Below are positions 8,901 through 16,662 of a stretch of 64,000 bases of DNA, in pieces. The DNA lies in the NCBI RefSeq assembly GCF_000422505.1, contig NZ_KE383867.1, positions 190,494-254,493 on the forward strand, given 5' to 3'. The notes under the pieces were generated by a model. It saw only the letters and a program-made list of their open reading frames with translations. It made no database searches and was not told the origin of the DNA. Position numbers and translations under genes: made by a program. Position 1 is the stretch's first letter, and every line of letters begins with the position of its first letter. The DNA comes from Paenibacillus pinihumi DSM 23905 = JCM 16419 (GTDB taxonomy: Bacteria > Bacillota > Bacilli > Paenibacillales > Paenibacillaceae).

Positions 8901-9615
8901 GTCTACGGGCCGCGAAGCTTTGCTGCTGCTTGAAGAGCAGCAGTTTGACTGTATGGTGCTTGATCTGGGGCTGCCGGATATTTCAGGCTTTGAGCTGCTG
9001 GATGCGATTCGCAGCAATGAGCAAATCCGGGATATTCCGATCATTATTTACACCGGCCGCGAGTTGGACAATAAGGAAGAGCTGCAGCTGAAGAAATATG
9101 CGGGGACGATCATTATCAAGGATGTCAAATCACCCGAGAGGCTGTTGGACGAGACGACTCTGTTCCTGCACCGCGTGGAGGCCAATCTGCCTGAGGACAA
9201 GCGGAACATGCTGCGCAAGCTGCATAATATCGAGACGATATTTGAGGATAAGAGCATCCTGATTGTCGATGACGATATCCGCAATGTGTTCGCCCTCTCC
9301 AGTGTGCTGGAGAGCTACCGGATGAAAATTACTTTCGCTGAGAACGGCCGCGAGGCGCTGGAGCAGATGGAACAGAATCCGAATATTGATTTGGTTCTGA
9401 TGGATATTATGATGCCGGAGATGGATGGCTATGAGGCCATGCGTGAGATCCGGCTCCGGCCGCAGTATGACAAACTGCCGATTATCGCCGTTACTGCGAA
9501 GGCGATGAAGGATGACCGGGATAAATGCATTGAAGCCGGCGCGTCCGACTATATTGCCAAGCCGGTGAATACAGAGCAATTGTTATCTTTAATGAGGGTG
9601 TGGTTATATAAATAA
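5938..9615 (+). CDS. Giant hybrid sensor histidine kinase with GAF and three receiver domains
   Basis: 1225 residues; ATG 5938 follows TAGGAGGA. Order: TM1 (about 8-28), extracytoplasmic four-helix-type sensor, TM2 (about 187-207, WIMAAAGLILTLGTMLW), HAMP, GAF (about 280-420), long Gln/Glu-rich coiled coil (about 425-545), HisKA with phospho-His in NMSHELRTPLNS (about 551), HATPase (LSNAFKFT, DTGIGI, GGTGLGLAI), then three receivers starting at VVLIIEDD (about 838), LLLVEDDE (about 960) and ILIVDDDI (about 1107), with Asp in LLDIQLP, MVLDLGLPD and LMDIMMPEMDG. It starts an operon with a CheR-type methyltransferase and a second hybrid kinase. No output gene follows, so the phosphorelay target is elsewhere. 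Confidence 0.93.
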   Translation: MLRTKTKMMIGSIIMLSTVLLLAGAGIINTRVQSKQLDQLYNERYQKLLMAYEYRTNVNEIAKGITNMLLTPTEAVKETSLDTIRGAWKKAMEAYEKLEVAGRGQLESKIFSEIEQARAIYSDFIQSALKLVEDGQIDEAVKLLNEHGLEDQDNLLYRTNELANYQINVMSEAFNESAASNSRTETLMWIMAAAGLILTLGTMLWNLKNLSQGLDSLSAIIRGFARGTLDANARIGIIRKDEFGEVAQVFNRLADDIEEKNRRELAYNLQVEEESWVKSNLAGVMTTLQSDTDIGHVSRSFISEIAPLAGASYGALYVREGFGDQQFLRIQGAFAFEEESAFEKLFVPGQGLVGQCAYEGKPIELDNVPGDYVKIHSGIGSSVPGYLLLYPVVYQGRTLAVIELASTVPFQKLQRRFLQEVSDSLGILFNNLFDRMRVEELLKESQAQSEELQAQSEELISQQEELRRSNDQLEEQTKQLKKSEEMLQTQQEELEQTNEELLQKTHLLEGEMKQTQLKNDQIEKTKAALEQQTIQLALSSKYKTEFLTNMSHELRTPLNSLLILSQMLMDNQEGNLSAKQVEFASTIHSSGSDLLKLIDEILDLSKISAGKMDVVVENVPLSKLEQFFQRSFTPVSGQKGIEFATAVEEGLVRDVYTDSHRLKQIIKNLLSNAFKFTSKGSVKFNIRRALPEEHPQLEGQGDRIAFEVKDTGIGIPLEKQQLIFEAFQQVDGTTSRIYGGTGLGLAISQELAMLLGGFISVASEEGKGSTFTLYLPEYHTEIHKPIRQLHDHILEEVPRRKEEYTLTSSSNEAAAASNAATQQTVEDDLDNLQSTDKVVLIIEDDVHFAKVLLDIARSRGFKGIVALQGDKGLSYARSYAPDAILLDIQLPVVDGWTILNQLKHHAETRHIPVHVISVVDNIQQGLSMGAIAYVKKPADKISLERVFTQIEGFLERDLKRLLLVEDDEAQRTSIIQLIGHDDVLISAVSTGREALLLLEEQQFDCMVLDLGLPDISGFELLDAIRSNEQIRDIPIIIYTGRELDNKEELQLKKYAGTIIIKDVKSPERLLDETTLFLHRVEANLPEDKRNMLRKLHNIETIFEDKSILIVDDDIRNVFALSSVLESYRMKITFAENGREALEQMEQNPNIDLVLMDIMMPEMDGYEAMREIRLRPQYDKLPIIAVTAKAMKDDRDKCIEAGASDYIAKPVNTEQLLSLMRVWLYK

Positions 9616-9661
9616 GCAAAAGCATGAGATAGGGGAGCGGGAACGGATTGAGATTGAGCTG

Positions 9662-10447
9662 TTGCTTGAGGCGTTATTCCTCATGTATGGCTATGATTTC
9701 CGCAATTATGCCTTCTCCTCTGTGCGCCGCAGGATCTGGCACCGTGTTCACGCTGAGAAGCTGCCGACGATCACCGCTTTGCAGGAACGGGTGCTGCATG
9801 ACCGCTCCTGCATGGAGCGGCTGCTGGCGGATATGACCATTCATGTGACGGAGATGTTTCGTGATCCGGAGATGTTCCTCGCATTCCGGCAAAAGGTCGT
9901 GCCGCTGCTTCGGACTTATCCGTTCATCCGCATTTGGCATGCGGGCTGTTCGAGCGGCGAGGAGGTCTATTCCATGGCGATCCTGCTGCATGAGGAAGGG
10001 TTGTACAACAAGACCCGGATCTATGCTACGGATACGAGCAGTGATATTCTGGAACGGGCTAAGACAGGGGTTTTTCCGCTGGAGAGAATGCAGCTGTATA
10101 CGCGAAACTATATGGAAGCAGGCGGCAAGACAGCCTTTTCTGAGTACTATACGGCCAAGTATGATTCCGTCATCTTCAATTCGGAGTTCAAGCGCAATAT
10201 CGTGTTTGCGCAGCATAATTTAGTCACAGACAGTTCCTTTAATGAGTTTAACGTGATTTTATGCCGTAATGTCATGATCTACTTTAACAAACAATTGCAG
10301 GATCACGTGCATCATCTGCTGTATGACAGTCTGAGCCCGTTCGGAGTGCTGGCGCTCGGGACGAAGGAGTCGATTAATTTCACACCGCATACGGATGCTT
10401 ATGATGAATTGGATATGCAGAACCGGCTGTACCGCAAGGTCAGATAG
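9662..10447 (+). CDS. CheR-family protein methyltransferase (RsbM-like)
   Basis: SAM-dependent glutamate O-methyltransferase: N-terminal helical domain (GYDFRNYAFSSVRRRI) and Rossmann domain with WHAGCSSGEEVYSMAILL and DTSSDILERAKTG, the classic CheR motifs; NVMIYFNK near the end. No CheB or chemotaxis genes are near. It lies between two hybrid kinases, the arrangement of Bacillus cereus RsbK/RsbM where the CheR protein methylates the kinase. Start is uncertain: TTG 9662 has no ribosome-binding site at normal distance, whereas AGGGGAG (9631-9637) is ideally placed for an in-frame ATT at 9647, which would restore the usual N-terminus (IEIELLLEALFLMYGYDFR). Confidence 0.9.
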   Translation: MLEALFLMYGYDFRNYAFSSVRRRIWHRVHAEKLPTITALQERVLHDRSCMERLLADMTIHVTEMFRDPEMFLAFRQKVVPLLRTYPFIRIWHAGCSSGEEVYSMAILLHEEGLYNKTRIYATDTSSDILERAKTGVFPLERMQLYTRNYMEAGGKTAFSEYYTAKYDSVIFNSEFKRNIVFAQHNLVTDSSFNEFNVILCRNVMIYFNKQLQDHVHHLLYDSLSPFGVLALGTKESINFTPHTDAYDELDMQNRLYRKVR

Positions 10448-10481
10448 ACGGTCAGATATTAAGATATGGGGTGAAGAACCT

Positions 10482-12635
10482 GTGTTTTCAGCTGAGCAAC
10501 CGATCAACATTTTGCTGGTGGATGATAACCCGGATAATCTCCTTGCCATTGAGGCGGTCATCGGGGACCGAAACTACAATCTGGTGAAATGCTTTTCCGG
10601 TGAAGAGGCTCTTCGCCGATTGATGAAGGATGACTATGCGGTCATTGTCATGGATGTGCAAATGCCGGGCATGGACGGCTTTGAGACGGCGCGGCTGATT
10701 AAGGCCAGGGAGAAAACCAAGGAAATTCCGATTATCTTTATTTCAGCGACCAGCAAGGAATCCGAGCATTTCTATACCGGTTATTCTGTTGGGGCCATTG
10801 ACTATATGCTCAAGCCGTTCGTTCCGCAAATTTTGCGTACCAAAATCGACGGCTTCGTCAACATGTATGTGAGCAGCAAGAAGCTCCAGCTCCAGACGGA
10901 GCTACTGCACCAGAAGACGAAGGAACTGGAGAAAATTAACCATGAACTCCGATGCACCGCCAATAAGCTGAGCAAGACGGAGGCCCAGGCGAGAGTCGTC
11001 GGGGAAACATCGGTTAATACGATGATTACTTTTGATCAGGACGGCTCCATTTTGACCGTGAATCCGGCTGTGGAGCAGATGTTTTATTACTCAGCCGAGG
11101 AGACGGTGGGGCTGAATATTACACGTCTGATCCCATGCCTGGCATCCTGTGACCCGCATTTGCACAACTTCTCCCCGCAGCTTACTGCCGAGGTCAGCTC
11201 GTTCCAGCAGGTCACTCCCTGCCGCAAGGACGGCAGTGTGTTCGAGGCGGAAATCCAGCTTGGCAAGGCAGAAGTCGACAACGAACCGATCTTTGCCTGT
11301 ACGGTGATTGATATTACAGAGCGCAAGCGGTTTGAGAAGGAGCTTGTGGAGGCCAAAGAGTCTGCAGAGATTGCAGCGCAGGCTAAGACAGAATTTCTCG
11401 CGATGGTCAGCCATGAGATTCGGACTCCAATGAATGGCGTACTGGGGATGACGACGCTGCTGCTGGAGACCGAGTTGACAGAGGAGCAGCGGGAATATGC
11501 GGAAATTATCCGCAAGAGCGGAGATGCGCTGTTATCCGTCATTAATGATATTCTGGACTATTCAAAGATCGAGTCCGGCAAGATGGAACTGGAGGAGGTT
11601 CCATTCCAGCTGGAGGCCTGCATTGCTGAAACCTTCGATTTGTTTACGCCCAAGTCCAAAGGCTGCAATTTGCAAATGAGCTATGACCTGGAGCCGGGGC
11701 TGCCTGAATCCGTTGTGGGCGATGTCACCAAACTGCGCCAGGTGCTGATCAACCTGGTCGGCAACGCGGTGAAGTTTACCCAGGAAGGCGAAATTTCGGT
11801 GCATGCACGCCTGGCTGCCGATTACGGGCATGCGATGGTCATTGAAATTGCAGTGGAGGATACAGGGGTAGGCATCCCGAAGGAAAAGGTGCCGCTCTTA
11901 TTCCAGCCGTTCTCGCAGCTTGATTCCTCGATGACCCGCAAATTTGGCGGGACTGGTCTGGGGCTTGCCATCTGTAAAAATCTGATTGAGCTTATGGGCG
12001 GCTCCATTCGCATCGATATGGAGCGGACGCGCGGTGCAGCCTTTATTTTCACGCTTCGTGTCAAGCCGTTCCGGTTGAGCCGCCGTACAGCGGCGCATAA
12101 TGAGCCATTTTCCTTCTCGGCGCTGCTGCAGCAGGATATGGAGAATGAGATCAGTGCGGGCAGGGAGCCTGAGCATTCGCATGCCGGAGCAAGTGGAGGT
12201 TCACATGAACAGGATCATCCTCATTTCCGGGTACTGGTTGCCGAAGACAATGATATTAATCAGAAGCTGGCGCTGCGGCTCCTGGACCGGCTCGGATTTA
12301 CGGCCGATGTGGCAAGTGACGGACAAGAGGCGCTGGAGCTCGCATTGCGCAACCGTTATGACCTGATACTGATGGATATTCAAATGCCGGTCATGGACGG
12401 CAGAGAGTCGGCGCGGCAAATCGTCGCAGCGCTCGGTGAAGGGGATTGCCCGGTCATCATTGCGATGACAGCGAATGTCTTGTCCGGGGACCGGGAAAGC
12501 TGTCTGGAAGCCGGGATGGTGGACTTCATCAGCAAACCTGTCCAGCTGGAGACTCTCAGAGAGGCGATGGATCGCTATTGTGCATGCGATGGTGCTGAAA
12601 GACAGTTAGCGGGAGCCAATCCCTCTACTCTGTAA
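10482..12635 (+). CDS. Hybrid sensor kinase: REC-PAS-HisKA-HATPase-REC
   Basis: 717 residues, no membrane segment. GTG 10482 is chosen because GGGGTGA lies 7 bases before it and the product begins directly with INILLVDDNPDN, as usual for this family. Order: receiver (Asp in VMDVQMPGMDG), coiled coil, PAS (about 165-285), HisKA with AMVSHEIRTPMNGVLGM (His about 311), HATPase (NAVKFT, DTGVGIPK, GGTGLGLAI), and C-terminal receiver (VLVAEDNDINQKL, Asp in LMDIQMPVMDGR). The leading receiver can take phosphate from the upstream giant kinase, and the trailing one can pass it on. Third gene of the kinase-CheR-kinase operon. Confidence 0.92.
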   Translation: MFSAEQPINILLVDDNPDNLLAIEAVIGDRNYNLVKCFSGEEALRRLMKDDYAVIVMDVQMPGMDGFETARLIKAREKTKEIPIIFISATSKESEHFYTGYSVGAIDYMLKPFVPQILRTKIDGFVNMYVSSKKLQLQTELLHQKTKELEKINHELRCTANKLSKTEAQARVVGETSVNTMITFDQDGSILTVNPAVEQMFYYSAEETVGLNITRLIPCLASCDPHLHNFSPQLTAEVSSFQQVTPCRKDGSVFEAEIQLGKAEVDNEPIFACTVIDITERKRFEKELVEAKESAEIAAQAKTEFLAMVSHEIRTPMNGVLGMTTLLLETELTEEQREYAEIIRKSGDALLSVINDILDYSKIESGKMELEEVPFQLEACIAETFDLFTPKSKGCNLQMSYDLEPGLPESVVGDVTKLRQVLINLVGNAVKFTQEGEISVHARLAADYGHAMVIEIAVEDTGVGIPKEKVPLLFQPFSQLDSSMTRKFGGTGLGLAICKNLIELMGGSIRIDMERTRGAAFIFTLRVKPFRLSRRTAAHNEPFSFSALLQQDMENEISAGREPEHSHAGASGGSHEQDHPHFRVLVAEDNDINQKLALRLLDRLGFTADVASDGQEALELALRNRYDLILMDIQMPVMDGRESARQIVAALGEGDCPVIIAMTANVLSGDRESCLEAGMVDFISKPVQLETLREAMDRYCACDGAERQLAGANPSTL

Positions 12636-12737
12636 TGACGGCTTTTCTGAATAGGGAATCAGACTGAACGGACCAAATATTCAATCATCTGTTTTCAGTA
12701 ACCCGTAAGAGGAACGCACGAATAAAAGTGAACGGTG

Positions 12738-12788
12738 ACCCGCAAGAAGGACGCTTTGAAAAAAGCAGCCCTCTTGCGGGTCTTTTTT
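12738..12788 (+). terminator. Terminator of the kinase operon
   Basis: ACCCGCAAGA...TCTTGCGGGT stem followed by CTTTTTTTC; about 100 bases after the last kinase. Confidence 0.85.
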
Positions 12789-12823
12789 TCGAAAGAGAGA
12801 GGTTTGCTTATGCTTGTCACAAC

Positions 12824-12836
12824 CGTAATGATTACG
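12824..12836 (+). promoter_or_regulatory. Zur box (zinc-uptake regulator operator)
   Basis: CGTAATGATTACG, a perfect dyad that matches the core of the Bacillus Zur consensus TCGTAATnATTACGA. It lies 42 bases before the CobW-type GTPase start, so that gene should be derepressed when zinc is scarce. Confidence 0.8.
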
Positions 12837-12878
12837 ATATAATTCCGACTAGAAGCTATTCGGAGAGGATGAACACAG

Positions 12879-14018
12879 ATGGCAGTACAGGAGCGGAATA
12901 TTCCGGTTCATTTGATTACCGGTTTTTTGGGGAGCGGCAAGACTACGCTGCTGACCCGGCTGATCGATTATTACCATGCGCTGGACCAAAAAGTTGCAAT
13001 CGTCATGAATGAGCTGGGGGATGTCAATCTGGACGGAACACTGATGGACAGAGAGGTGCCCATGAGCGAGATGCTTGGCGGCTGTATCTGCTGCAGCATC
13101 CGCGGCGACCTCGGGATGGAGATTCAGGAACTGGTAGCCGCGCATCGGCCTGACGTCATTCTGATTGAGTCCACAGGCGCTGCCAACCCGCTCGAAATCA
13201 TCGACGGGGTAACAGAGGCGGCGCTGCTTGTCCGGGTGGAGCTGCAATCCGTCATTACGGTGGTGGACGGTCCGGAACTGCTGGAGCGCGGCCGCAATGG
13301 CAAAGGGGCTACCTTCCGGCTGATGAAGGAACAGATACGCTGTGCAACACATCTGATTGTGAATAAGGCGGACCGTCTGTACCCTGAGCAGGTTGTAGAA
13401 GTGCAGCAGCTCGTCCGGGAATGGAATCAGAAGGCGGAACTGGTAGTAACCGTAAAGGCTGTAGTTGATGCTGCGGTACTGCTCGGCGGTTCGGTGAAGC
13501 CGGGGAGCGGTCCGGATACAGCTGGCATCCGTGTATACGGGAAGCAAGGCGATTATTCTGAGGTTGAGGCGGAATCGGGCCATGATGCCGACAGCTACGG
13601 ACAGTCTGATGATCAATTGGCTCACGGCGGGCATAGTTGTACGCATGACGATCACGCAGATTGCAGGCATCATGAGCATGAGACAGGCCATGCAGGCGGG
13701 CATGTGCATCACAGCCACAGCCACGTGATGGCGCTGACCCACTATTTTAAGGAACCGGTCGATGGGGAAGCATTCGAAGCGCTGTTGAAACGTCTGCCTG
13801 ACGATATCTACAGAGCCAAGGGCTTAGTCACCTTCAAGGAGACCAGAAGCCGCTTCATGTTCCAGTATGCATACCGGGAGAGCGACTTTTTGCGGATTAA
13901 CCCGCAAGGGCAGGTCCATGATGTTGCCGTATTTATTGGGGAGCATTTTTCCAGGGAGCAGCTTCTGGAACAGCTTCATGAGCTGGAACGATTGTCAGCC
14001 GCTGCTGATGAAAGTTGA
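12879..14018 (+). CDS. CobW/G3E-family zinc metallochaperone GTPase
   Basis: 379 residues; ATG preceded by GGAGAGGAT. P-loop GFLGSGKTTL, the metal-binding CxCC motif in GGCICCSIRGDL, ESTGAANP, and base-recognition NKAD, giving the G3E GTPase fold. A His/Asp-rich insert (about 225-285, with HHEHETGHAGGHVHHSHSH) is a metal store typical of zinc chaperones. The C-terminal CobW_C domain follows (LPDDIYRAKGLVTF). The Zur box just upstream makes it a zinc-starvation GTPase of the ZagA/YciC kind, delivering zinc to client enzymes. Monocistronic. Confidence 0.92.
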   Translation: MAVQERNIPVHLITGFLGSGKTTLLTRLIDYYHALDQKVAIVMNELGDVNLDGTLMDREVPMSEMLGGCICCSIRGDLGMEIQELVAAHRPDVILIESTGAANPLEIIDGVTEAALLVRVELQSVITVVDGPELLERGRNGKGATFRLMKEQIRCATHLIVNKADRLYPEQVVEVQQLVREWNQKAELVVTVKAVVDAAVLLGGSVKPGSGPDTAGIRVYGKQGDYSEVEAESGHDADSYGQSDDQLAHGGHSCTHDDHADCRHHEHETGHAGGHVHHSHSHVMALTHYFKEPVDGEAFEALLKRLPDDIYRAKGLVTFKETRSRFMFQYAYRESDFLRINPQGQVHDVAVFIGEHFSREQLLEQLHELERLSAAADES

Positions 14019-14248
14019 AAATATTGAAAGTGGCGCGTTTTGCAGCTTGTCATTCTAATTTAATCGGAATTGTAGTATGATGATGTGGGCAAGCGCAGAT
14101 TTTTTCACTAGACTGAGGTCGGGGATGAAACCAGTCCTGCGCCGCTTACGTATATATACTTATTGAAGTAAGCTTAAATAAAGTGAAAATAAAGTTGGAG
14201 TACCCAGGCTTTATTGATAATTGACGGATGTGGAAAGGGGCCTGCGTA

Positions 14249-14863
14249 TTGATTCAGTCAATTTTGGATTTTTTGAAGGATTTCGGAGTGTGGGGCTTAT
14301 TCATCCACTCCTTTATTGATGCGGTTATTTTTCCTATTCCAGCTTTCTTCCTTCAGGTCTCACTTAGCCTGCTTGACCCTTCTAATGCTCTATGGCTGGC
14401 TACGGTGGGTTTCATCGCCTGTCTGCTCGGTACTCCGTTCGGCTATTTGATCGGTAAAGTTGTCGGCAAGTCACTGCTTTACAAAATATTAAAGAAGCAA
14501 TGGGTGGACACGGCGACGGAAATGTTCAAGAAAAACGGGGAGACTGCGATACTGATCGGTGCATTCACGCCGATTCCGTTTAAGGTCTTTACGATTTTAT
14601 CCGGTTGTCTGAATTTCCCGCTGTGGCGGCTGTTGGCTTATGCTGCTTTGGGGCGGGCAATCAAGTTTTATGCCATCGGCATCCTGTTTTACGTATACGG
14701 CCGTGCTGCAGAAGGTATGGTTGGCAAAGTATCATTGTACATTTTCCTTATTGGAGTACCGCTCATTTTGATTGGTTTGTGGGTACGCAAAATAATCCGT
14801 AAGAAACGGGAAGCTGAGAAAGCTGCTCCACAATCGCAACAGCAGGATATTTCTGCGGATTAG
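14249..14863 (+). CDS. VTT (DedA/YqaA-like) membrane protein
   Basis: About 204 residues; four to five membrane segments with a VTT/SNARE-associated core: FIDAVIFPIPAFFLQ, GTPFGYLIGKVVGKS, and TPIPFKVFTILSGCLNFP, the re-entrant Pro-rich motif. TTG 14249 is preferred because GGAAAGGGG lies 8 bases before it; the in-frame ATG 14228 has no good site. Family members are linked to lipid scrambling/undecaprenyl-phosphate recycling and envelope integrity. The specific substrate is not visible here. C-terminal tail is basic then Gln-rich. Confidence 0.82.
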   Translation: MIQSILDFLKDFGVWGLFIHSFIDAVIFPIPAFFLQVSLSLLDPSNALWLATVGFIACLLGTPFGYLIGKVVGKSLLYKILKKQWVDTATEMFKKNGETAILIGAFTPIPFKVFTILSGCLNFPLWRLLAYAALGRAIKFYAIGILFYVYGRAAEGMVGKVSLYIFLIGVPLILIGLWVRKIIRKKREAEKAAPQSQQQDISAD

Positions 14864-14903
14864 ATAAGGACTGCGACACACATGTAAATATCGGTTAACG
14901 GGA

Positions 14904-14942
14904 GAAGCCCCGGCTGCATGAATTGCGGCCGGGGCTTCTTTT
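14904..14942 (+). terminator. Terminator after VTT-domain gene
   Basis: GAAGCCCCGGC...GCCGGGGCTTC stem then TTTTG. Confidence 0.85.
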
Positions 14943-15111
14943 GTTTGATTCAATCATTGAATATGATGCCTATTTTTTTCATTTTTGGGCATACTTGATT
15001 TTATAGAATCATAGATTAGCGTATAGCAATAGGTGAAAGGAAGATATCAGCTTGATAGAAGATCGGATATGGCCGGCAATCTATTTCCCATAGGACGGAG
15101 GTGTCTTCCAA

Positions 15112-16626
15112 CTGAGAAAGCCCGTTATCGTTGTTGGTGCAGGTCCCGGAGGGCTGGCTGCTGCGATGCTGCTGTCGGCGCAGGGTTATCCGGTAACTGT
15201 TGTTGAGAAGCAGCCGTATGCAGGGGGCCGGACATCAGGCTTTGAAATTGGCGGCTTCCGGTTTGATAGAGGCCCGACTTTTTTAATGATGCCTCAGCTT
15301 CTGGAGGAGTTGTTCCAGGCCGCAGGACGATCTGTACATGATTACTTGTCCCTGGTGCCGGTAGACCCGCTGTACCGGTTGCAATTTGGCGATGTAAAGT
15401 TTGAACCGGGGATGGACCGGGAGAAGACGGCGCGCCAAATTGAACAGCTGTTCCCGGGTGAGGCAGCGGGGTATTTGCGGTACCTGAAGGAAGAAGGGGA
15501 CAAGTTCGACAGGGTTAGCCCTTTGCTTCGCAGGCCTTTTAGCAGGCTGTCCGATTACATCAAGACAGATATTTTTAGAGCGCTTTCCCGTTTGCACTTG
15601 ACCGATACGGTGTATGGCAGGCTTTCCCGTTATTTCAAGGATGACAGGCTGAGAAGCGCCTTTGCATTCCAGGCCAAATATTTGGGGATGTCGCCCTGGG
15701 AATGTCCGGGTACGTTTACGATTTTGTCTTATATTGAGCATGCATTCGGGCTGTGGCATCCGATTGGCGGCGTTAACCGGATTTGTGATGCGATGGCCAA
15801 GGTAACAGAGGAGCTGGGCGGTGAAATCAGGCTCTCTTGCGGTGTGAGCCGGATACTGACCCATAATGGCCGGGCAATCGGGGTGGAGCTTGAAAATGGC
15901 GAGATGCTTGAGGGAGAGCATGTTGTTCTCAATGCCGACTTCGGAACAGCAATGACGAAGCTGTTCAAGCCGGAGCAGCTGCATAAGTACAAGCCGGACA
16001 AGCTGGAGCGTCTGCGCTTCTCATGTTCTGCCTATATTCTATATCTCGGAGTGAGGCGGAAAGTGGACATGCCGCATCACACCGTGCTGTTTGCCCGTGA
16101 TTATGAGCAAAACGTCAGGGAAATGATGGACGGCCAATTGTCTGCTGATCCTTCCATCTATGTGCATCATCCGTCGGCCATTGATCCGACCATGGCCCCT
16201 CCCGGCAAATCATCACTGTATGTGCTGATGCCGGTGCCGAATCTGGACGGGGAGACGGACTGGTCTGATCCGGAGCAGCTCGATCATATACGCAGCCGGG
16301 TACTTTACCGATTGGAGCAGGAGCCGGAGCTTAGAGGGCTCTCCGGCGACATCGAGATCGAATCTGTCGTAACCCCGCTGGATTGGGAGCAATCCTTTTA
16401 CGTCTATAAAGGCGCTGCGTTTAATATCGGACATTCTGTCAGCCAGATGATGATGCTTCGTCCGCATAACCGGTTCCAGGATGTGCAGAACTGCTGGCTG
16501 GTTGGCGGAGGGACCCACCCGGGGAGCGGGCTGCCTACCATTTTGGAATCAGCAAGAATCAGCACCCGCCTGCTAATGGAGCAGGACCGGCGTACAGGCA
16601 GTTTCTCAAGCCGGGCAAGCGGGTAA
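15112..16626 (+). CDS. crtN: 4,4'-diapophytoene desaturase (CrtN-type), CTG start
   Basis: 504 residues, FAD-dependent desaturase of the CrtI/CrtN family. The dinucleotide-binding motif VVGAGPGGLAAAML lies upstream of the first ATG (15166), so the gene must begin earlier; GGAGGTG (15097-15103) is 8 bases from an in-frame CTG at 15112 and no ATG, GTG or TTG serves. Other features: FRFDRGPTFLMMP, and C-terminal LVGGGTHPGSGLPTILESARI, typical of the true desaturase. First gene of the crt operon; likely makes 4,4'-diaponeurosporene or diapolycopene from dehydrosqualene. Assignment among the three paralogues is by motif only. Confidence 0.87.
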   Translation: MRKPVIVVGAGPGGLAAAMLLSAQGYPVTVVEKQPYAGGRTSGFEIGGFRFDRGPTFLMMPQLLEELFQAAGRSVHDYLSLVPVDPLYRLQFGDVKFEPGMDREKTARQIEQLFPGEAAGYLRYLKEEGDKFDRVSPLLRRPFSRLSDYIKTDIFRALSRLHLTDTVYGRLSRYFKDDRLRSAFAFQAKYLGMSPWECPGTFTILSYIEHAFGLWHPIGGVNRICDAMAKVTEELGGEIRLSCGVSRILTHNGRAIGVELENGEMLEGEHVVLNADFGTAMTKLFKPEQLHKYKPDKLERLRFSCSAYILYLGVRRKVDMPHHTVLFARDYEQNVREMMDGQLSADPSIYVHHPSAIDPTMAPPGKSSLYVLMPVPNLDGETDWSDPEQLDHIRSRVLYRLEQEPELRGLSGDIEIESVVTPLDWEQSFYVYKGAAFNIGHSVSQMMMLRPHNRFQDVQNCWLVGGGTHPGSGLPTILESARISTRLLMEQDRRTGSFSSRASG

Positions 16627-16662
16627 GCCCCGATGACAATCCGTTTGAAGGAGCAATCAGAT

